DNA from: Cepaea nemoralis
Taxonomy: Eukaryota; Mollusca; Gastropoda; Stylommatophora; Helicidae
DNA length: 64,000 nt
Direction of reading: 5' to 3'
NCBI GenBank assembly: GCA_014155875.1
Contig: JACEFZ010004239.1
Coordinates: 578,501 to 642,500 of the forward strand
Both the position numbers and the translations under genes were made by a program. This document shows positions 45,918 to 57,783 of the stretch, piece after piece. The notes under the pieces are model-generated. The model was not told the origin of the DNA and did not search any database. It was given only the letters and a program-made list of their open reading frames with translations. Within the stretch, counting starts at the first letter, position 1; the number at the start of each line of letters is the position of its first letter.

Positions 45918-47060
45918 TTGTTAACCAATTATCATTGTGAAAAAAAGGACAACACAATAAGACTCTGTGTTGACTATAGGAAACTCAACAGCATTACACA
46001 GTTGGATTTAGAACCAATGAGCAACTGTGAAGACATACTAACTGAACTGACGGACGCAAGTTTCTTTACGAAACTTGACATGACAAAAGGTTACTGGCAA
46101 ATACCTGTACATGCTGACAGAATATACCTGACAGCATTTGCCACACCCTGGGGTCTATACGAATGGTGCAAGTTGCCATTCGGGCTAGTTAATGCTCCAG
46201 CAACCTTTGTCAGAATGACAAGACGACTGTTGACAGGCATTTCCAACATCATTTGGTACATGGACGACATTTGCATACATACAAAGAACATGACAGACCA
46301 CATAACAGCACTACAGCAGACATTCGACAGGATTAGACAACATGGACTGACAATAAAACCATCCAAAGTTGATATAGCCTTTCAAGAAATTTCATTTTTG
46401 GGCTATAAGATCTCAAATGGCTTCATATCAACTGACGATAACATCATGTCTATAATTTTGAAATTGTCGCTTCCGACAACCAAAAAAGAGTTGCGAAGTG
46501 TGTTAGGTCTTTTGAATTATTATAGACAATTTATTCCTCATTTTGCTGAATTGACTAAATGTTTCACTGATTTACTAACAAACAAACATCCAAATGTCAT
46601 TGTAAATAGCGAATGTTTAAGGCCTGCATTTGCGAAAGTACTATCTTATTTTTCCAGTGAACCTATTCTAAAATTACCTGATCTTAGCACTATTTTCAGG
46701 CTAAGATGCGATGCGAGCTCCGTAGCCATTGGAGGGGTACTGCTTCAAGAGCACGACCAAATATTGTACCCTGTATACTACGTCTCCCGGAAATTGAACA
46801 CCAGTGAACGAAATTACAGCACGCCGGAACTTGAAGCCCTCGCTCATGTGATCTCGGTACGTAAACTTTCGAGATTTCTTTTAGGTAAACACTTCATTAT
46901 TGAAACAGACAATAGTCCGTTGACATTTATCACCAGTGGAACCCCAAGTAACCACAGAGTGGCCAGATGGTCCATTCTTCTACAGGACTAAAGCGTCGAA
47001 ATCAGACATATAAGAGGCTCACATAACTCACTGGCCGATCTTCTATTGAGATGTCCATAC
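45918..47060 (+). pseudogene. Gypsy-type reverse transcriptase and RNase H (Gmr1-like element)
   Basis: The open frame 45918-46991 carries RLCVDYRKLNSITQLD, FFTKLDMTKGYWQIPV, FGLVNAPATFVRMT and IIWYMDDICIHT (YMDD at 46257-46268). FLGYKISNGFI and LRSVLGLLNYYRQFIP follow, then RNase H pieces (RLRCDASSVAIGGVLLQ, FIIETDNSPLTFITS). A stop after LLQD (46989) is followed by EIRHIRGSHNSLADLLLRCP, the RNase H end. The motifs are complete, so the RT is well preserved despite upstream losses. Confidence 0.93.
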
Positions 47061-48398
47061 GACTCACCCAATAGCCAGGTAACACCCGAGCACATTGCAG
47101 ATGGTGTATAAACTGCAACGTAAATAGTGCTCAACACCACAGCCAATTGTGACTTCATGTCAGTTACGCTGTGAAGAACTGTATGATAGGGAAGATTTAA
47201 TCTCCCATTGTAAATAAATTGTGTACATATTATTATTATTATCCGAATGAATGTGTCGTATAATTGTGAGAGATGTGAAAGAATGCCATTACTATTGTAA
47301 ATATGTAGTATTATAAGAAGGACACCACAAGTGTCACAGGACAGTACTACAGGACCCAAAGACTTACTGAGCTTGAACAGCGCCAAGTAATCCTGAGGAC
47401 ATCTACAAAAATGGTCCACGACGTTTTAACAAGTACGAATAGTGACCTTGACAACCTAATCCGAAAATAAGACGGAAGAAGCTATCCAACAGCTGATGAC
47501 AAGAACTGGGTGCTCCGTATATTTAAAGTCCATCTAAAACGAGAGACCTTGATGTGAATGTCAACATAACACATGTGTGCAACAACACAGCTCTACACTT
47601 CCGTTATATGTCCATATTAATTTGAAAGTTAGCAGACGATACTAAAATGTTTATAAATTTATGACAATTGGATGAAAATTTGGGTATGAAATATGTCCAT
47701 ATACGAAATTGTATATGTCGAGTTTTGTTAGATGTAATTTCAGCATCGTAGCTTGATTTACTTTTTCACAAGAGTGACCTTTTGTGCACTTTTGTCAATA
47801 AGTATCAAATTATGACACTATGAAAGAAAATGTTACTTGTAATTTATTTTGTTGAAAGCATGATAAAATTACTGTCCCTAACTTTTGTTCCATAACCAAG
47901 GGACATAACTAAATATTGTTGGTGATGTGTAAATATGTATTGAAACTACCATGTTTGCCTAATAGGTATCACGTCAATGTGACGTCTTGTGTATATGGGA
48001 AAACTTACCAAAACTGAAGACCTTCATTGGATATTCTATGAGATAAGTGTAGATGTCCAATGTCGGAGTTATCTTATAGGTAGATACTCACAGGCTGACC
48101 TGATTATTTGTAATTTTTCTTTTTAGTTGAGAGGTAGGGGCAAGTTAGCCGTAACATACTGGACTGGCTGTGTCTCAGCGAGGTAAAAACCATGGAATTG
48201 ATTGTACTTGACAAGTATACTTGATGGGTAGGCATGGGGATTGTATGCATATTGTTTACTAATCACCTGTACATAATAAGACAAACCAAAGGTTTACGTC
48301 AGATGAAGTGCAAAGTTCGATTCTGACAAGATAAAGAACAGCTATATAGAGTACATGAAAGGAAAACCTTTCATGAGAAAAGGAGGGGGGGGGGAGAA
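47061..48398. other. 3' untranslated region of the Gmr1-like element
   Basis: About 1.3 kb without a recognised frame between the RNase H end and the 3' LTR. It ends in the polypurine tract AAAGGAGGGGGGGGGAGAA. Such a long 3' stretch is unusual and may hold decayed coding sequence. Confidence 0.6.
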
Positions 48399-48981
48399 TG
48401 TCAGAGTCTCACCCAGAGTTATAACGCGTTGTCTGTACCAACGCCCGACAATGCAACGCTGAACTATGATAAACACTACAGCTATAACGCGGCGTCGTCA
48501 ACAACGCCAGGCAATCAACACTGAGCGATGCTAAGCAGGCGGCGGTCAGCTGGAACACAGCGTGGACATTGAGGGATCACGCAAGCTGACTCGAGCACAA
48601 CTGAGATGTGTGCTAAAAGGCCAGCCAGACTAGGCTTGGGGGCCGTAACGGACTGACGTGTGAACGCGGCTTGAGCGTTTATGCATGCCTTGATAGCTAG
48701 CCTGTATGAACGTTGGAGATGGACGCCTGTGTGTTTGACTTGTAAGTTGAATGCATTGATGTATTAGTATATTGATGTATTGATTGCTTGTATTTATGAT
48801 CTATTTGATAATGTGAATTGTGATTGCGCGAAGCCTGTATTGTTTCTGATGTGTGCAGTGCGCGAATAAATAGCGCGAATTATATTATCGGTGATTAGCC
48901 TCGTGTTATTTGATAATCATATTTAGTATCACACTTGTCAAGATACGAGCCATAGCTCTTGCGCTAAGCAAGACTTTGACA
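48399..48981 (+). repeat. 3' LTR of the Gmr1-like element
   Basis: Starts TGTCAGAGTCTCACCC and ends GACTTTGACA, directly followed by TACG and the resumed hAT sequence TGGAATAAACAC. Confidence 0.9.
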
Positions 48982-50215
48982 TACGTGGAATAAACACTTC
49001 TTTTTTGAACTCACTGAAGAGTTATTGAGTGTTGAGTCACTCAAAGACACAATCACAGGCCATGATATATTCTATGCTTTTACTAACTGTATTGAAAGAA
49101 CTGGGTTAGTTCGGAACGAGATGACAAGTGTTATAACTGACGGAGCTCGTGCTTTGACTGGAAAAAAAAATGTAGGTCTGGTAAAGTTGATAAGTGATAA
49201 GATTAAAGCAGAATATCCGACCACACATTATTCACACTTCACTGTGTGATTCATCAAGAAAGTGTGTGAAAAACTGCTTTGAATATCAAGCATGTTATTG
49301 ACCCAGTTGTCAGTGTCATCAACCTCATCAGATCAAGAGGACTTAATCACATACAGTTCAAGGCTTTACTTGACGATTTGGAAACTGAACAATCCGATGT
49401 CCTGTACCACACCAGCGTTCGATGGCTGAGTTTCGGCAAGGTGTTGAAGAGAGTGTGGGAACTCAGAGAAGAAATAGTGATGTTCCTAGAGATGAAGGGC
49501 ATTGAATGTGACTTTAATACTAATATTGTCAATAAAGAGTGGAAGTTAGACTTTATGTTTGCCATAGAAATTATGGAAAAGTTAAATGAACTGAATTGAC
49601 AAACTTCAGGGCAATGATGTGTTCGCACATGAATTGTATGTACATGTATAATCATTTCAGGCAAAACTCTCACTGTACTCCAAACAAGCAAGTGAAAAAG
49701 ATTTTGTCACTTCCCTTTGCTGAAACAAGAAACCATTTCTGGTGAAATGACTGAAAAGTACAAAACCCAATTAGATGCACTGATTGAAGAATTTGGATGG
49801 AGATTCCATGATTTCAAGAACGTAGAGCCACAGTTCAATATTCTCAGTTCCCCTTTCAGTGCAGAAGCTGATACAGCCACAGATGATATACAATTGGAGC
49901 TGCTTGACTTAGAAGCAGATCATGACCTGAAAGAGAAATTCAAGTCAGATGGTTTGCTGGATTTCTATGGATCTTTATGACAAGAATCATTTCCAAACTT
50001 AAAAACTTTGCAGCTAAACTTTTATCATTGTTTGGATCAACATACATTTGCGAACAAGCATTCTCTTCCTTGAAGATCAACAAATCTAAGAGTAGGTCTT
50101 TATTGTCGGACTGCAACTTGCATGCTGTCATACGAATTTCAACAAGTAAACTTGCTCCAGATTTCAAGAATATTGTCAAAAAGTGCAAGCAGTTACATAC
50201 ATCTCATTAGAAATC
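48982..50215 (+). pseudogene. hAT copy 2 transposase, remainder
   Basis: Resumes at GGAATAAACACTTC. Frames carry VESLKDTITGHDIFYAFTNC, VITDGARALTG, NIKHVIDPVVSVINLIRSRG, YHTSVRWLSFGKVLKRVWEL and the dimerisation end YICEQAFSSLKINKSKSRSL with SDCNLHAVIRISTSK (49977-50210). Shifts at the A run near 49166 and stops near 49271 and 49597 disable it. The C-terminal region is better preserved than in copy 1. Confidence 0.9.
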
Positions 50216-50483
50216 AACAATTATAGTGACAGTGTAGTCGGTTTGTGTCTAAATTAAAGTCATTGATAGATAATAAAGAATATTTGTTTTAATAACATGT
50301 TGTAATATCTTGTTAACAAATTAGTAAAAGTTTTTGTCCATATTGTCAAATATAATGTATAAGTATATAAGTAAAATAACATTGCAATCATTATTTATTT
50401 ATACTGCTTAATAACCTATAAATAATTAATAATTACTTATTGTGATAGGTTGCTGTAAGCAAAATGGACATTTTATACAATAT

Positions 50484-50588
<105 letters not shown>

Positions 50589-50648
50589 CCCGCTAATAGC
50601 TTTACATTTGTCAATGCGGCCCTATGCAAAAAAGTTTGCCCACCCCTG

Positions 50649-51155
50649 ATCTACACCGATGGGTCAGTGGTGAGAAACAGACGTAGTGGTTGGGGCTTTA
50701 TTGCAAAGGCTAATGGGCAAGTCTTGAAAAAGGAGAGCCTGGCATATGAGACTACGACCTCCAGCATGAGAATGGAGGTGGAGGCAGCAACAGCGGCATT
50801 CCGGTGGCTAGAGGAGACTACTGCAACACACGTTGTGTTCATTACAGATTCAAAGAATATGCGTAGCTAGTTGGAGAAAGGAATGTTTCGTGTGGAATGG
50901 CTCTCGTCGCTTCAGAGGTCACAGATTGTGAGAACTGTATGGATATTTTGCCCTGGCCATGCGGCTGTACTGGGGGAATGAACAGGCTGATAGGCTAGCA
51001 GGGAATGCACCTCTTGGTGGTATCTTGCCTATGGACAAGGGGGAGGTGGTCATGCGCTTGTGGGACCAGGTGGAGAAGGCGGAGGAACAGATTGAGAACC
51101 CATATGTGGAAAGAATGAGATTGCGGGGGATTGGCAGGGGTTCTGGAAGAATATA
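50649..51155 (+). pseudogene. I-group LINE 'A', 3' part (RNase H)
   Basis: Begins with the duplicated ATCTACAC and reads [38 protein letters not shown] and VVFITDSKNM, a stop, then FCPGHAAVLGNEQADRLAG in a shifted frame. The catalytic D, E, D pattern of RNase H is visible (YTDGS, RMEVEA, ITDSK, NEQAD). It continues the LINE interrupted at 31331 and is cut at about 51155 by an RTE fragment. Confidence 0.9.
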
Positions 51156-51164
51156 AAAACTGAG

Positions 51165-51797
51165 ACATATTAGGTGACTACCAGGCGGGTTTTAGACAAA
51201 ACAAATCAACAATAGATCAGATATTTATCTTACGACAAATAGCCGGGAAAAATTGGGAATATAAAAGAGATCTCCATAACATTTTTGTGGACTTTAAAAA
51301 GGCTTATGGTAGTGTCCATAGGAATAGTCTATGGAATGCTATTCAGGAATTTGGAATACCAAGGAAGTTAATCAACATGACCAGACTATGCATGGAGGAT
51401 ACTTATAATATAGTAACATATGAAGGCAGGAAATCAGAACCTTTCCAAATAACATCTGGCTTGAAACAGGGTGATGCACTATCGCCGCTACTCTTCAATT
51501 TGGCTCTAGAGAAAGTTGTAAGGAAGGTAAAGGAGGAATGTGATATTGGAGGAACATCCAAGCTGCTTGGTTATGCAGATGATATAGATATTATAGGAGA
51601 AAATGAACAAAAGACATTGGAAATATTGACTCACTTAAAGGAAAAAGCCCAACAGATGGGGCTGGTTATCAACCAAGATAAGACATAATACATGGTAATT
51701 CCAAGAGAAGGAATGGCTAAAAACTCTGGCCATACACAAATAGATAATATGACTATTAAAAGAACGGAAACATACAAATACCAGGGTACAATCTTCA
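51165..51797 (+). pseudogene. RTE-like LINE fragment, RT domain
   Basis: GDYQAGFRQNKSTIDQIFIL, then an open frame with FVDFKKAYGSVHRNSLWNAI (motif A; its second usual Asp is Gly), LKQGDALSPLLFNLALEKV and KLLGYADDIDIIGENEQ with an intact YADD at about 51572-51583. A stop follows NQDKT (51686), and the fragment ends near KRTETYKYQG. This subfamily (VHRNSLWNAI...ALSPLLFN) differs from the LINE at 1-2045. Confidence 0.85.
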
Positions 51798-52439
51798 GTT
51801 TAATTTGTTTAGTCGTTGGATCAACATCACGGCACTCGGTTTAACCCATAAGTGCTCCGTTTTCCTCCTAAATCAAACCTGAGTCTGGAGAAACTCAGCT
51901 CAATGCATGAACTCCGTTGCATCGGCGAGGATCCTGAAATACATTGGGTAGATTTTTAACTCGAAATTTTGGGCAGCGCCGTTAGGCTACTCTTTTTCGA
52001 TTTCCACCAGCCAAGGGATATTTTACGTGCGCAACAATACACACGAGCATCCGATCTCACTACCCAGAGATCAGGGGAAATTTTATTACTGGACGTCCAG
52101 GTGGATTTTTTAAATAAATCCCGGTCCTCACCTGGGCCTGAACCCGGGACCTCCAGCACTCGAGGCGGTCACCATACCTCGAGACCACTCAACCCCCTCG
52201 AAAGTCGCTTAAAAGTCGACAGGGTCGACTTCATAGCACCGGGTTTTTTCCAATATGGCTCGGTCTCTTTCCGCAGCGCGGAAAGCGTCGCATAAAGCAC
52301 GAGCTCCGTAGCTCTAGCGACGACCCACAGGAGTCTCCGAAAAATTAATTCGTGAACCGAAGGACGCGGCCCGGAATTGAACCCACAACCTTCGGAGCCC
52401 GAGTTAAACAGCTTGACCACTTCGCCACGACTTCAACTG
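51798..52439 (-). repeat. Two adjacent tRNA-derived SINE heads, inverted
   Basis: The reverse complement from 52430 starts GTGGCGAAGTGGTCAAGCTG (A-box) with GGGTTCAATTCC (B-box, 52373-52384). A second head has GGTTGAGTGGTCTCGAGGTA and GGGTTCAGGCCC near 52130-52195. The body down to about 51960 contains ATCTCACTACCCAGAGATC and TTCCACCAGCCAAGGGATAT on the plus strand. It may be a dimeric SINE or two nested ones. The LTR array at 52440 is inserted at its head. Confidence 0.65.
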
Positions 52440-54052
52440 TGTCGTGGAATACTGAGAGTTAATGATTCCCAGATAGACGACTGTATACACCGACTAACCA
52501 GGTAGAAGAAGGGTTAACAAACGAAGCCGTAAGGGTAACAAACAACGGAGTGACCAGGCGCAGTTGTTTATAGGTCAAGACCAGAAGGGGCCGCCAACAG
52601 CACAGGTAACCTGTCGCGTGGAAAAATTGGTTTGCGACAAAGGCAGACAGCATTATTGGACAGCATATTGCGGTCTGGATGTATGAATAACGGAAAAGTT
52701 TCAGATCTGTAATTTTCCACTAACGGTGATAATGAAGTATGGACTTGAGGTGTCAAGCAAGGTCAAGGACTATGCGGCAAAAATGACCTATAAAGAGTGT
52801 CCACTTCTTTGTGTAAGTTTAGTGTGTGTTCCAAACTGAACTGAAGGAGATATGTTCCTGAGTGGGAATAGAAATACACGTCCCTAATGATGGAAAGAGG
52901 GGATAGTAGTGTGTTATTCGCTAAGTGTTTTTCGATTCCAGGAACATAGATGCCTAAATAAGGTATTAATATATTAGAGTATAGTTTTAGCATAGGAATA
53001 TAGATGTGCGTGAAGTGCATTTAACATTGCTTTCTATTAGTAGGAATAGTATAGACGTTAGGTGAATCTTCTATCCTATGTCAGAGTGGGTTTTTTCGGA
53101 AGCCTTTTCATTTCGGCTGGAGGAAAAGACACTCACATAGGAGAGAAGAGGAAGCAGACACAGATCTCATTATTAAATGTATATCACACAGGTTCCCATA
53201 CCAGTGCGAGACTTATCAACTAAGATATAACACAGATGGCTGTGGTCAAGATCACTCAGTGTTGATAACCCACAAGAAAGCACTTTAAAGTAATAAAGCA
53301 CGACACTTGGGCATAAGAAAGGAAAGAAAAGAAGTGTCATCGTAATAAGTCAGGAGGACAGAGAACGAAAAATAGAGATCATACAAACTAAAGAAAAAGA
53401 CTCAAATGACTCAGTATCGAAGAGTTGCAAGGTGCATACCAAATGCCTATACCAATTACGAACTATCCAGTGTAGAACTTTTACAGGACAAAAATAGAGA
53501 ATACTAGAAACTCGATGTGTTTTCCAGGATGGAATTAAGAACGCTATAAGAAAGCAACGAACATTCAGTTTAAGCTGACAGCATATAGTGATCGGTTTAA
53601 GTACATTGATACAGTGGTGAACATTTTTCATTACAAAACCAAAACGGATATATCTACAGACTCAAGCAGACGGAGCATTCAGGGTGAGACCGTTCTGTTG
53701 TATCTATGTACCGTCCTGTACTTTAGCCGAGAGAAGAGACGAGAGAAGACACGGAGACTATCTATCAACATCTTATCTGGCAGCCACACTAGAAGAACAT
53801 ACCAACTACATAGACAATATCCATACATACACCAGACATAGTTTTTATTAATAAATCTTTTATTTATTGTTGAAAGGAACTGTTGTCTGAGTATGTGTTG
53901 AGAGAATAATAGAGAGAGTGAAAGAAATAGATATATGGAAGGGAAGACAGAAGAGAGGAGTGTAGACCAAAGTCAGTCAATAATCCCAACAGATAATAAG
54001 TTTAAAGATGTGCTTGTTGATTCCAACCTCCTCTCGGGAAAATAACAGGACA
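52440..54052 (+). repeat. LTR 1 of the tandem array
   Basis: 1613 bp, TGTCGTGG...AACAGGACA. A TATAAA at 52791 and AATAAA at 53850-53855 are plausible promoter and polyadenylation signals. It differs from LTR 2 at a few sites, including CAGTTGTTTATAG (CATGTGTTTATAG in LTR 2). Confidence 0.92.
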
Positions 54053-54056
54053 TAAT

Positions 54057-54074
54057 TGGTGGCGCGAGCGGGAT
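54057..54074 (+). promoter_or_regulatory. Primer-binding-site-like sequence
   Basis: TGGTGGCGCGAGCGGGAT, four bases after the LTR end. It would pair with the 3' end of a tRNA finishing in CCA. The tRNA identity is not assigned. The second unit has TGGTGGAGCGAGCGGGAT at 59404. Confidence 0.7.
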
Positions 54075-54571
54075 ACGTACATACATAATACCCATATGAC
54101 CTGAAGCATAACAGGGCATATGCATAGAGGGGTACCTGCATATTGGCACAGGCATAGCGGAGTACCTGCATGTTGGGACATACTGATTGGAATAAATATA
54201 AGTATATATTGATGACTTTTAATGGAAGGACGTCCATTGGATATATGGTGCCATTACATTTATGGTAGAAACATTTCATTAATGCTGGTGACTTTACAGT
54301 GAGAAAGTTCCAGACAGAGTGAATGTGGATAGGTGGTAAGACACATTACATACCTAGTCACACGGTCACACGTCTACATAAGTCTTTATCCTATATCTCC
54401 TCTTGTGGATGAGAGAGTGGTTGTGATGTACTGTGTGGTGTTGTAGATTAATAATATTAGATAGACATAGATAAATGATATAGGTTCTAGGTAGAATATA
54501 AGTTTATAGTGAGTACTTCTTTACTGCCTTGAGGTGTCTTTACTCAACGTGCTGACTTACCTGCTTTAACT

Positions 54572-57412
54572 ATGGCCACTCCCAAACTAACTACAGCCGA
54601 ACTGAGGGCAAACGGAGAGGAAATTGGGTTGGCTGGTTCAGACTTAACTGATTACATACAGGAAAGAGAGCGAGAGATTCGTCAAGCGGAACGAGAAGAT
54701 CGAAAGGCCGAGTTGGAAGTGAGAAGAATAGAGGTGGAGACCAAACGAATGGAAATGGAACAAGAGGCCAAGAAACTGGAACAGGAGACCAAGCAACTGG
54801 ACATGGACCAGGAGACCAAGCGACTGGACATTGAACAAGAGGCCAAGAAAATGGACCAGGAGACCAAGAAACTGGAAATGGAACAGAATGCCAGGAGACA
54901 AGAAATGGAACATGAATACCGCTTGAAAGAGTTAGAACTCAAGACACAAACTAAGGGTGAAATAGATGCAGCAGAAGGAAGCTCATCTTCACCTGGGGCA
55001 ACCCACATGATTGGACAGGGTTACCATGCCATGAAGTTTCCCTTGGCGGTCTTTGATGAAAGTAAAGAGAAGATATACCAGTTTTTGGATCGGTTCGAGG
55101 CTATGGCAGTCGCTATGGGACTGGATAGAACCAGATGGGCTCTTAAATTATCCCAGGCTTTACGTGGTTCGGGCTACGAGGTCTACACACGCCTACCACC
55201 AGGACAGGAAAATCAGTATGAGGAATTGAAAGCCGCTTTGATGAAACATTATGAAGTCACAGCACAAACGTATAGGAAGAAGTTTAGATCGTCTAGACGA
55301 GAGCCGGGAGAACTATTCGCCGCCTACAGTCTGAGGCTGAAATCCTATCTCCAGAAATGGATGGACTTGGCAGAATTCAAGAGGGATTATGAGAGTCTCG
55401 AAGAGATGATGGTGGTCGACCAGATGCGAAAGCAAATGTCGAAACCTCTCAGAACCTTCTTGGGAGAACAAGGGGCGGAACGGATTGATGTTGTGACTAA
55501 ACTGGCGGAAAGGTTCGTGGAAGTACATGGTGAAACTGAGGAACTAAGTACACAAACCAAAGGTCAGGAGAAACCAGAGAAAAAGAAACCTAAAAACTGG
55601 GAAGGAGAAAAAGTGGAACCTTATATAAAGCACACAGAGGAGAGTTCAGAGAAGGTGAAGGTAGGAAACCAGAGCACCTCGAATTCTCAAGCGAAACGAC
55701 AGTGGTCTGAAAGGTGGTGTTCATTTTGCAAGGCGGCCTCTCACAACACCAAAGACTGCAGATCGAAACCTAAAAGTTCTTACTTCGCAGCATGCAAAGT
55801 GATTCCTACATCGGTGATCACAGACAAGGCTGAGGTCGGCGAAGGAGAAAGGAACAAAAAGGACACACGGAAACCTAGGAAGGGAACAGGGTGCACACAC
55901 TGCCAGTCGATAACACATAATACTGTGGACTGCAGATGCAAGGCAAACGACGCCAATTGCATAACCAACCTCGAGGAATTAAAAGAGGAAGGCAAGGAAA
56001 CGGTCAAGGAGATGAAAGACACTCAGGACCAAGAGAGACCACCTGTGGTTGAACTGATTGAAGTAAATGGCCAACAGGTTGCTTGTCTCTACGATACCGG
56101 TTTGGATGGGGAAGCGGTGGTGGACGCCAGCTTGGTAAGCCCAGACCAACTTACAGGGGAGACCATAGAAATACAGCCGGCAATGAGGAGTGCTGTTACC
56201 ATGACGCTGCCAATTGCCAAGGTGGAGATTAAATCCAGGTACGTCACGGGCATTATTCCAGCGGCCTTATTATCTGACTCCTTATTTCCCATGATCATTG
56301 GCACGAAATATGTCTTTTTGGGGATGCCCAAACAGCCAGCCCACAAGGGAACAGTAGTCAGTGGATCTCAAGGGAAGGAAAAAGAGGCAGAGACACTATG
56401 CGACAACTCAGGGATAGGAGAATTGCATACTGCCCAGAGGCAGGATACTACGTTGCATCCTTGCTACAGGAAGCTGCAAAGAAGTGCTGAGCCACCAGAA
56501 CGGGGACAGTACTTTCTGAAGAATCAACTACTCTATCGGAGAGCTGGGAGGGGAGATAACCTGCACGAGCAGTGGGTGGTTCCAGAGACCCACCGTCCTC
56601 ACATTCTTCAGAGTGGACACATCATAGGCGAGAATCGACATATGGGTGTCAGAGAGACCTTGCAGCAAATTTCCGGCCATTATTGCTGGCCAGGAATGAC
56701 CGGAGATGTACGCCGGTGGTTGAAGTCTTGTTCGGAGTGCCAGAAAGCACCACCCAACAAGCGAATTAAGAGGAAACTAGCTCTTAAAGTGGAAGACAAA
56801 GTGGAAGTGTGGAGTCCAGCAGAGACCAATATACTCCAAGTAGGATGGAAAGGACCTTATCCTGTGGAAAAGGTGGTGTCCAAGAACATCTACAAAATAC
56901 GGATCGGGGAAGAGAAGAAAAATCTCCCTAGACATCTCATTAGGAAATATGAAGAGAGATCCGGGAGCAAAGCTTCGCACTTTATGGTGATGGCAGCCAT
57001 TGGGACAAAGGTTACCAGTCCAGACGAAGACCAGAGATCGCCAGTACAACATAGGAGGGCCTATGGGACAGTACGTGATAGGTCAGATTTACCCAACGAC
57101 AGGAGGAGGGAAATCACAAGTCAGGGAAAGGACAAGAGTGAAAGTTTCACCGGTAACCAAGTTCAGAAGGGGTGGGTAACGTCGGGAAAAGCGAGAATTA
57201 CCCAGGACTCCAACCGAAGATTGGCTGACCAGATACAATATCGCCCAAGATGGTCCTGGAAGCAAAAGTCCAGGAGATTTGGGAAAGACGACTCGGTCCA
57301 TCGAGGACGAGGTGGAACATCCCCAGAGGCAAAGCCGGGGAAACCAATAGGACATGGAAGCAGTGTTACAATCAGGATGGGACAATCCATCTGTATTGTG
57401 AGCCGTCGCTGA
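54572..57412 (+). CDS. Gag-protease-integrase-remnant polyprotein (946 codons), unit 1
   Basis: Long open frame from ATG. Residues about 30-125 are a charged coiled-coil repeat (QEAKKLEQETKQ). About 150-330 is a gag-like capsid region (FPLAVFDESKEKIYQFLDRF, REPGELFAAYSLRLKSYL). Two CCHC knuckles: C383-C396 (CSFCKAASHNTKDC) and C441-C454. A protease-like CLYDTG has D508. An integrase HHCC finger uses H683, H690, C720 and C723. It jumps directly to the integrase C-terminal module (WKGPYPVEK, W759). The integrase D,D,E core and RT are absent. The C-terminal 150 residues are charged and unassigned. It probably makes particles but depends on other elements for RT and integrase. Confidence 0.85.
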   Translation: MATPKLTTAELRANGEEIGLAGSDLTDYIQEREREIRQAEREDRKAELEVRRIEVETKRMEMEQEAKKLEQETKQLDMDQETKRLDIEQEAKKMDQETKKLEMEQNARRQEMEHEYRLKELELKTQTKGEIDAAEGSSSSPGATHMIGQGYHAMKFPLAVFDESKEKIYQFLDRFEAMAVAMGLDRTRWALKLSQALRGSGYEVYTRLPPGQENQYEELKAALMKHYEVTAQTYRKKFRSSRREPGELFAAYSLRLKSYLQKWMDLAEFKRDYESLEEMMVVDQMRKQMSKPLRTFLGEQGAERIDVVTKLAERFVEVHGETEELSTQTKGQEKPEKKKPKNWEGEKVEPYIKHTEESSEKVKVGNQSTSNSQAKRQWSERWCSFCKAASHNTKDCRSKPKSSYFAACKVIPTSVITDKAEVGEGERNKKDTRKPRKGTGCTHCQSITHNTVDCRCKANDANCITNLEELKEEGKETVKEMKDTQDQERPPVVELIEVNGQQVACLYDTGLDGEAVVDASLVSPDQLTGETIEIQPAMRSAVTMTLPIAKVEIKSRYVTGIIPAALLSDSLFPMIIGTKYVFLGMPKQPAHKGTVVSGSQGKEKEAETLCDNSGIGELHTAQRQDTTLHPCYRKLQRSAEPPERGQYFLKNQLLYRRAGRGDNLHEQWVVPETHRPHILQSGHIIGENRHMGVRETLQQISGHYCWPGMTGDVRRWLKSCSECQKAPPNKRIKRKLALKVEDKVEVWSPAETNILQVGWKGPYPVEKVVSKNIYKIRIGEEKKNLPRHLIRKYEERSGSKASHFMVMAAIGTKVTSPDEDQRSPVQHRRAYGTVRDRSDLPNDRRREITSQGKDKSESFTGNQVQKGWVTSGKARITQDSNRRLADQIQYRPRWSWKQKSRRFGKDDSVHRGRGGTSPEAKPGKPIGHGSSVTIRMGQSICIVSRR

Positions 57413-57554
57413 CGCAAGTCGAAAGTAGGTCGACCGGACGTACAGGAGCGAGGAGCCAACACTAGTTTCAGTCATGAGTAGTATAGTAGGGTGTCAATTA
57501 GAGCGCCTACTGGATGATGAGGTGAGCCATGTGAGGATCCAATCATATCATCAA

Positions 57555-57712
57555 CACGTGATGTTAATAGCTACTTCGCAGAAGCTCAACGCACGGTGGA
57601 TGTGATGGACGTTGTTGCTGCAACTGGACTTCACAGTGGAATACATCCTGGTAAGGAGAATGTAGGAGCAGATTTCTTATCCAGACATCCAGCTCCGGAG
57701 GAAGAAGACTAG
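57555..57712 (+). pseudogene. RNase H C-terminal remnant downstream of the integrase remnant
   Basis: One frame reads LATSQKLNARWM, a stop, then WTLLLQLDFTVEY. Shifted by one base from 57657 it reads PGKENVGADFLSRHPAPEEE and stops at 57710. This is the normal end of Gypsy RNase H (RW--LLQ-DF-VEY-PGKEN--AD-LSR). It lies between the integrase remnant and the polypurine tract, so RT-RNase H once followed integrase. Confidence 0.85.
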
Positions 57713-57772
57713 GGTTGTGGATCATGGGAATCAAACCTACAGTGAGAAAGATTCGACGCGGTCTAATCTCTT

Positions 57773-57783
57773 AAGAGGGGGCC
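57773..57783 (+). promoter_or_regulatory. Polypurine tract, unit 1
   Basis: AAGAGGGGGCC directly before TA and the next LTR. The same tract is at 63119-63129. Confidence 0.8.

Larger units (their letters stand above)
43823..48981 (+). mobile_element. Ty3/Gypsy-type LTR retrotransposon with Gmr1-like order
   Basis: LTRs at 43823-44405 and 48399-48981 (583 bp each) start TGCCAGAG/TGTCAGAG and end GACTTTGACA. A 4-bp duplication TACG flanks it (43819-43822 and 48982-48985), and the empty site is visible in hAT copy 1. A polypurine tract (about 48380-48398) precedes the 3' LTR. Integrase sequence (45053-45580) lies upstream of RT-RNase H (45918-47060). This is the reverse of most Gypsy elements and as in the Gmr1 group. 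Gag and protease are not found. Confidence 0.88.

Noticed and set aside
53350..53631. Minus-strand open frames within the LTRs (also near 52763-53020 and 58110-58367)
   Set aside because: They recur in each LTR only because the LTRs are copies. No motif or start context supports an antisense gene.
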